64,000 nucleotides of DNA from Voacanga thouarsii. Taxonomy: Eukaryota; Streptophyta; Magnoliopsida; Gentianales; Apocynaceae. Location of the stretch: NCBI GenBank assembly GCA_026120185.1, contig JANUWF010002200.1:2106001-2170000 (forward strand), in the 5' to 3' direction. The translations under genes and the position numbers were made by a program. Below, one piece after another: positions 57,946 to 64,000 of this stretch. Position 1 is the first letter of the stretch. Every line of letters begins with the position of its first letter. The notes below the pieces were generated by a model that saw nothing but the letters and a program-made list of their open reading frames with translations, ran no database searches and was not told where the DNA came from.

Positions 57946-59666
57946 TAGTTTCTGGAATTGACAATCTTAACAAGGAAGATGAATATATTGAAGGAATCTG
58001 GTTCTTGATAGAAAAGAAGGGCCAATACTTGATCATTGTTTATCAGTGATGATGAGTCAACATGAAGTTAGTTAATCAATTACAAATATAAAATACATAT
58101 GCCTTTGCTTTGAGATTCTTGGACTGAGTTGTGCTAAGAAGATTTAGCCACTTGTCTCCCTTAAAATTTAAAGGAAAATTATTTCAAAAATGCTTGTCCT
58201 TTGTGTGCGTGCATTTCGTCTTTGGAACATTTTTTTTTTTTTCCGTCTTTATAGCTTAATGTATAATTTGTTATGGTATGTAACAAAGTGGTAATTTAAT
58301 TAATTAAAAATATTTTTTATTAAATGATAAAATTTAAACTATTGAATGTATAAGGGGAAAAAAAATCTGTTTGTATCCGTTCTGAGCTGGTTTACGGCAC
58401 TTCAAACTAGTTGGCCTCCCTAATTCATGCAGCCATACCCAAAGTAATCTCCACAAATAGCTCATATGTGTGCTTGAAATTTTTCTTAAGGTAAATTTAT
58501 GCACTATTAAAGCCTCTAGTGGATCTTCTTGGTTTTTAAGCCATTGAATTTCGTTGAAGAATCCCTTTAGTAAGCTTGGAAAATTGCTGAAATAGCAAGG
58601 CTTTGACCGAGAGATCTGGAACATTTCTTGAGTACATCCATAATGAATTATGAACAGAATCTAAAACATTTTACTTAAAAGAGTTCCCTTGCCACGAAAC
58701 CAACAAAACTAAGAAAATATCTAGCTGTTTAAATGTATTATACCGCCATACCTTTTCATAAATAAATAGTTTAGCATCTATTCTGTTCGTTTGCAGAAAA
58801 GGCCACAGAGAACCTAAAAATGAAAATTGCATATTCCATACGACCGAAGAGATGACAAGAGTCATCAGTCAATATATTAATTGAGGAAATTAAAGCAGAA
58901 TCATGCCAACTACTGCCTGATTTGTGCGGCCATTAATACTAGTTTTTCTGAGGCTTCCAGATAGATGGTCACTAAGACCAATCATTAATGGGGTCAAAAT
59001 GAAGTTGAAAATGGCTTTTCAAGGTAAAAGAGTTCCGACAGATACCATCCCAGAGTCTTTTTTCACTTATTTGCATATATTGCATCGAAAAACGTTTGTT
59101 AGATCAAATTACTACCTTTCAAAAGGTTAGGTTATGATTACAACTATGACTAAAAACTGTGCTTGTATAGTTGCCACTTAGAATAATTGATCAAAAAGAA
59201 GCTTTTATAAATTTTAACTTTCGTGATAGATAGATGGCAATGTGTTATGTCTTGTCTTATTTGACCTATTATCATTTTTTTCCTTTTTTTTAAGAATTAT
59301 ATTTTAAAATATAAATTGATAAAATTAAATTAAGATAAATTTATAAGAATATAATAAAAAATTATTAAATATGTAAAATCAGTTAATAGATCTAAGATAA
59401 GTAAAAAATAAAGAAGACATGATATATTATCAATATATAATAATTTTTTAAAAATAAAAATATATAAAATAATAATTTTTAAAATTAAATTAATTTTAAA
59501 TTGAAATCAAAATAGTATCCAAATACACCCTTAGGATATATTAATTCGAGAGAAAATGAAAAGCGTGACAATTTTTTTTTTTATGGGAAATTATCATCAA
59601 TGCATTTTTGTTGAAATAGCTGAAGAAATTATAGACGGCAATTCATTGATCCAAATCCCAAAATTA
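57946..59666. other. Gene-less intergenic DNA
   Basis: No supported gene. The minus-strand ORF 58334-58624 (96 codons; FFNEIQWLKNQEDPLEALIV) and its neighbours up to 58865 have slightly better composition and may be a remnant of a host gene that I cannot name. 59270-59520 is very AT-rich. Confidence 0.4.
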
Positions 59667-59674
59667 TTCATGTC

Positions 59675-60225
59675 TAGGGGTGGTAATATTGAACACGACA
59701 AACCAACACGATTCGAAAACGATACGATTATAGCAAGTTAGGATTGAAATTTCGCGAGTTCGGGTCAAAGCATGTTGACCCATTTAATATTAAACGTGTT
59801 CAGATCATAAATGGATTCAACTCATTTCAACTCATATACCTGTTTATTTTTTTATTATTTTTCTAGTACCAACACCTCTACAAGTGACCGCCTAACTCTT
59901 CTTTGCGGCAATTGATATTCTGAGACCAAGAAGATAAAAAAAAAAAAAAAATGTCAAGCCACATGTAAAAGTAACTACTTGTCGGGTTGACGGGTTTAGT
60001 AGATATTCGAATTGGTGGGTTGACGGGTTTAGTAATTATCTATTTAATTTTCATGTCTAATCGTGTCGTGTCGTGTCGTGTCAATCCGTTTATTTTTGTG
60101 TCGTGTTCATGTTACAAAATTAGACACGTTTATTAACCGTGTCGTGTTCGAATTGGCTTGTCATATGTAATTATCTCAGAATGACGTGACCCGCCAATCC
60201 AAACACGACATAATTGCCACCTCTA
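59675..60225. mobile_element. hAT-type MITE
   Basis: Left end TAGGGGTGGTAAT, right end ATTGCCACCTCTA; inverted with two mismatches. 8-bp flanks TTCATGTC (59667-59674) and TCCATGCT (60226-60233) differ only by C/T transitions, consistent with an aged duplication. The interior has GTCGTGTCGTGTCGTGTC and repeated GGGTTGACGGGTTTAGTA blocks (59984, 60010), seen in non-autonomous hAT families of many dicots. 551 bp, no ORF. Confidence 0.82.
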
Positions 60226-60242
60226 TCCATGCTTTGCAGAAG

Positions 60243-60853
60243 CAGGGGCGGACCTACATGTAGTGTTGGGGCCATGGAATTTTAAAAAAATTATATATAT
60301 GTATGTAAAATATATGTTTAGAATTTAAAATAAATTAACCTATCTAAATATATGAAATTAGTTTTACATAAATATTATAAAACAATATAATAGTAAAAAA
60401 AATTATTGAAGCTGAAATGATATAATTAAGAAATGCAATTTGATTATTTTCATGGTTTGGTACAAATTCTTTGATTTTGAAAAGTTATCTATTATATTTG
60501 AATTGTGTCAATGAATAGTAAAGATAAGGAAGTTTAAAATTTATATATATCTTGAAGTAAACCTTATTTTTACTTTTCCAGTTTTTAAAGTTACCGAAGT
60601 AATTTTTTTAAATAGGAAGTTTAAAATTTATATATATCTTGAAGTAACCCTTATTTTTACTTTTCCAGTTTTTAAAGTTACCGAAGTAATTTTTTTAAAT
60701 TATGAATATAGTAAAAATTAAATTTCGAAATAAGATGGAAGACGATTTTTTTATTATATTATTTGATAGTATATATTAAAAAAATTACAAAAAAAATTGA
60801 TAAGGAAAGCAGCAATTGACCCTCCCTATAATTCAATCCTAGGTACACCCCTG
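60243..60853. mobile_element. Second hAT-type MITE, adjacent
   Basis: CAGGGGCGGACCTACATG at the left and CCTAGGTACACCCCTG at the right, with 8-bp flanks TGCAGAAG (60235-60242) and CGCAAAAG (60854-60861), again different only by transitions. 611 bp including an internal tandem duplication. The interior is AT-rich, no ORF. It starts only 9 bp after the right target copy of the first MITE. Confidence 0.85.
60528..60700. repeat. Tandem duplication of about 86 bp inside the hAT MITE
   Basis: Two head-to-tail copies beginning AGGAAGTTTAAAAT and ending AATTTTTTTAAAT, almost identical (AAACC versus AACCC), so the duplication is recent. Confidence 0.93.
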
Positions 60854-61160
60854 CGCAAAAGCTAAATTTGGTCATAACCGTGGTTAGAGATTTGGATGCC
60901 TTGAACGAAAGCTTTTTAAACAACATATTTTTAATTATTTAAATTTATTTTTCTAATTTCTTTATATGCAAAATCACTTTAATAATTTTTATAATTTAAA
61001 TTTTTTAATATAGCACTGTCAAGAAATACTATAGTTAATCCACTTAATTTATCCATTTAAAACACTAAATATTTATAAAAGTTACGAAGAGAATTAGAAT
61101 ATCGAATTAAATTTTACTTTCAAACCTCATGGATTTAAGAACTTATAAACAGAAACACAA

Positions 61161-61895
61161 CACTACAAGAAAAATACAATTTAGCAACGAATTTTTTTAT
61201 GTTGCTAATTTGCGACGAAATAGTGACAACATAAAAAATCATGGCAAATTCATTACAAATCCGTCGCTAATTAGCGACGACATTGCAACAAAAAACGAAG
61301 TTTTGAAATTTATTTCTTTAATTTTCCAACTATCTGTCGCTAATTAACAACGAATTAGTAATTGATTTATCTATTCAAAATTAGTGACGAATTAACAACA
61401 GATTCATTTAATCATAAATTAAAACTAAAAAAAATCAAATTTGTCGCAAATTAGCGACGGATTTACAACGATGTCAACTAATTATAAATTAGTCTAAAAA
61501 ATTGTAAGCCGTTGCAAAATCTGTCGCTAATTAGTGATAGCTTTACGATAGAATTTTAAAATTATTTTTTTAAGTGTTCCTTTGCTAATTCGCCACTAAT
61601 TTACAAATCCATCACTAATCCACATAAAAAAAGTATACTACATAGTTAATATAAAGTACAAAAAATTACAAAAATATCAATAGCCTAGTTGTGGAGCATA
61701 TACCCTCTCACAACAAGGATGCGAGTTTGAACGGCATGCCCGATATAATCTCATAATATTCTTTGTGAGTCGGTCGCTAAATTTAGCGATGATTTAACAA
61801 TCGTCTTTATTACAAACTTAATTATAATATTATTAATTAAATGATCGTTGTAAATCTGTCACTAATTATCACTAAATTACTTTTCTCTTGTAGTG
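61161..61895. mobile_element. Non-autonomous CACTA (En/Spm) element
   Basis: Begins CACTACAAGAAAAAT and ends TTTTCTCTTGTAGTG, the canonical CACTA inverted terminus, with a 3-bp target duplication CAA (61158-61160 and 61896-61898). Subterminal arrays of the motif TTAGCGACG/CGTCGCTAA occur in both orientations (for example 61262-61280, 61449-61462, 61520), the usual TNPA-type binding repeats of this superfamily. 735 bp, no transposase; it needs an autonomous partner. Confidence 0.94.
61681..61735 (+). repeat. tRNA-like (SINE-type) A and B boxes inside the CACTA element
   Basis: TAGCCTAGTTGTGG resembles an RNA polymerase III A box and GCGAGTTTGAACGG, 40 bp further, a B box. The spacing fits a tRNA-derived SINE head. 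No poly-A/T tail is evident. It could also be chance. Confidence 0.3.
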
Positions 61896-62284
61896 CAAAT
61901 CAAATTCATAATCTAACGAATGATAATGATAAAAAGAAAAATAAAAGATGATAGGTTGCAGTTATATAGGGTTATAAAAGAAATAGAATTAAGAAATTAG
62001 TAAAAAAATTAATAAAAAAGTGCCTTTTAAAAGTTTTTTTTTTTTTTTGACATTTCACTCACTTCTTAAGAATAAATAATAATCATTTTAAATATTTTTT
62101 TAATAGAGAAAAGTTGACTTTTTCTGCAGGCGTTTTTTTTTTTTTTTTAAATATGAGCTTCGAACATATATTTCATTTTTTTTTTTAACTAATACAATAT
62201 CAAGAGGCCTTTTACCAGGTAAGAGGTTTTAGGCAATTACCTTAATCGCCTTAACCATTCCCACAGCTCTGAACAAGGTTATGC

Positions 62285-62510
62285 TAATATCATGGTTGAA
62301 GGAGACTCTCTGGTTGCTTAGCTGAAGCTTAAGAAGACCAAGTGTGATCTTTTTTTTTAAGGGAATCTTGTTCTAATCCAATTTTCATCGGTCTTATTCA
62401 CCTACTTCAAAGAGGAGGGAAATATGCTCGCTCATTTGTTAGCCAAGTTAGGCGTCAATCCCTAATCATTTATATCTCTACATTTTATGTAGACCTTTTT
62501 GGTTAAATAA
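62285..62510 (+). pseudogene. LINE-type RNase H (RVT_3) remnant
   Basis: Plus-strand frames read ANIMVEGDSLVA near 62285-62320 and, after a frame change, FTYFKEEGNMLAHLLAKLGV near 62400-62455. EGDS and N-AHLLAKLG are the two hallmark blocks of the RNase H-like (RVT_3) domain in plant LINEs and related host genes. Only about 70 codons survive, with stops. Confidence 0.6.
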
Positions 62511-62597
62511 ATATATTATTCACTTCCTAAAAGCAAAAAAGAAAAAGAACAAGAGCTATACTTAAAGCATATTGGCCTAACATTTGCAGGGTAGTCC

Positions 62598-62600
<3 letters not shown>

Positions 62601-62650
<50 letters not shown>
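62601..62650. repeat. (AT)25 microsatellite
   Basis: 50 bp of uninterrupted AT dinucleotide, likely polymorphic. Confidence 0.97.
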
Positions 62651-62653
<3 letters not shown>

Positions 62654-62687
62654 TATCAACGATGTTTTTTTTTTAAAAAAAATTAAT

Positions 62688-62783
62688 AAAGAAACCCGTC
62701 ACCGCTATTTAAAGATACACATAAGACTCATGTTTAAAGAAACTCGTCACCGCTATTTAAAGATACACATAAGACTCATGTTT
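62688..62783. repeat. 48-bp tandem duplication
   Basis: Two units of AAAGAAAC(C/T)CGTCACCGCT..., one base different, directly head to tail. It is close to the AT microsatellite, so slippage is likely. Confidence 0.93.
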
Positions 62784-63158
62784 TACAGAAAATTTGAAAT
62801 CGAAACATAAATATAAAAATCTCAATACTAATCATCTTAACCAATTTAAGAAATTGTTTAACAAGGTCAAAATAACTCTTGAACCCATTTTTTCACTCAA
62901 GTAGCTGGCCTGTTGAGGATAAGTCTTACAGACTCTTACTCCTAAGACGGCTAGCGATTGATAGTGCTGGCATCACCTTCTAGGATTAAAGTCTCAAGCC
63001 TTCCTTTGTTTGCTAGCCAATGGAAGACTTTCTACAAACTACTGCGATTATTTCTGTACATTCAGCAGAGGAGGTTATGTGCGCCCTTTTGAAGCATGCA
63101 GCTAACACCTTCCTTGGGGAAAATTCTAGCATGGACCAATAGTTCATGAACTAATTGT

Positions 63159-63210
63159 ATTGATAAGTTGTACTGCGTGTAATATAAGTTGTACGATACA
63201 ACTTATCAAT
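63159..63210. repeat. Inverted repeat with alternative pairing
   Basis: ATTGATAAGTTGTA (63159-63172) is the exact reverse complement of TACAACTTATCAAT (63197-63210), with 24 bases between. A middle copy ATAAGTTGTA (63184-63193) can pair with the same right arm, giving a second, tighter hairpin with a 3-base loop. Confidence 0.85.
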
Positions 63211-64000
63211 GCATTTAGTCCACGGGTCCACGGTCCATGTAAGAATTCCTCTTCCCTTGGTGGTCTCTAGTCTCGTACCTGTATTGGAAGCTATCCAAAT
63301 CCCATCTACGTTAATATTTGCACTTCCGGGAGGTTATGGCTGCCAAGATCAATGCACAATGAGGAGGGTCTGTCAGGCTTTCCGGAGGTTCTCTTAGCTG
63401 TCATGTGCTGTATTGCTTATCTTACAGTATATTTACTTGGCTTGAAAATAAAAAGAAAAAAGAGTGAAAAATATAAATTTAAAGATAAATGGATCATTTA
63501 TATAGTTTGGTTAAAAAGAAAAGATAAGAACGAAAATAAATTACGTTAAAAAAATAATCGGTCTAAATTTAAATAAATTGAGATATAAATTAATATAATA
63601 TTTGCCATTTAATTCTATTTCATCCCGACTAAATAAAATAGAAGTAAATTACATTCCTCGAATGAAAGTAAATGTTCCTTTCTCCATCCCCTTCCATCTC
63701 CTCCTCTCCACCTCTTTTGGGAACAAATCTAGGGTAAAAGTGTCACCATTTATTTGCAAAATAATAATAATAAATAAATAAATATGTTGACAATATATAT
63801 TGTGATATCTATTAGTGATTGACACAATTTGAAGTGAACTGAAGTAGCCTTAAAATCAAAATCTGCTTTGAGATCTTATGAGATTATTTACCCAAGATTC
63901 TGCATATATTTGCAAGCACAAAGAGTGGAGGATCTTTGAGAAAAATCATGATGGAAGCAATAACATAGTGAAACTATGAAACCACATATGTATATTCCAA
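63211..64000. other. Gene-less end of the window
   Basis: No domain recognised. The frames at 63209 and 63352 are not supported. A pyrimidine-rich block at 63670-63720 (TTCCTTTCTCCATCCCCTTC) resembles the reverse of the purine block near 55245, suggesting two copies of a degraded MITE. Confidence 0.4.

Noticed and set aside
58334..58865. Minus-strand ORFs suggesting a host gene
   Set aside because: No domain recognised, no exon structure, neighbouring frames broken; kept only as a note in the gene-less stretch.

Overview
The window is nuclear DNA of a dicot plant. It is AT-rich and made almost entirely of transposable elements at several ages, with plant Ty3/gypsy and Ty1/copia retrotransposons primed by tRNA-Met-type sites, a FAR1-like Mutator element (MULE), a decayed plant pararetrovirus insertion, and small hAT, CACTA and foldback elements. 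No rRNA, tRNA, CRISPR array or bacterial operon was seen. No large intact host gene is present. The species cannot be fixed from the sequence.

Layout. (1) 1-15643: a minus-strand Ty3/gypsy tandem array of chromovirus type. One full element (3099-15643) shares its left LTR with a second copy whose internal region (1-3098) runs off the window. The LTRs are about 3.4 kb. Each copy has an extra ORF between the primer-binding site and gag. (2) 15649-19590: featureless AT-rich DNA, with one purine-tract motif typical of the 3' part of old Athila/Tat-like gypsy elements. (3) 19590-23040: a broken endogenous caulimovirid fragment, minus strand. (4) 23090-52240: a DUF4283 gene split by a MULE (23579-51793) flanked by a 9-bp target duplication. 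The MULE holds a minus-strand Sirevirus-like copia (26063-47897). That copia holds a plus-strand copia (29185-39742, perfect AGATG duplication), whose 5' LTR holds a solo LTR (29790-31237, TTTAA duplication). This is four insertions nested one inside the other, and their order can be read from the target duplications. (5) 52780-53180: a short secreted-peptide gene candidate with an RY box and TATA box. (6) 53200-64000: low-complexity intergenic DNA with a foldback MITE, two adjacent hAT MITEs, a CACTA element with exact ends and CAA duplication, a LINE RNase H remnant, tandem duplications and a long AT microsatellite.

How the pieces relate. The autonomous elements are all disabled by stops and frameshifts. 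In the gypsy tandem several stops are single C-to-T changes of CAG, CAA or CGA, as expected of methylated, silenced repeats. The most unusual items are the gypsy ORF upstream of gag, the 'putative plant transposon protein'-like ORF occupying the env-like position of the Sirevirus-like copia, the four-deep nest inside a formerly coding DUF4283 locus, and the small secreted-peptide candidate.
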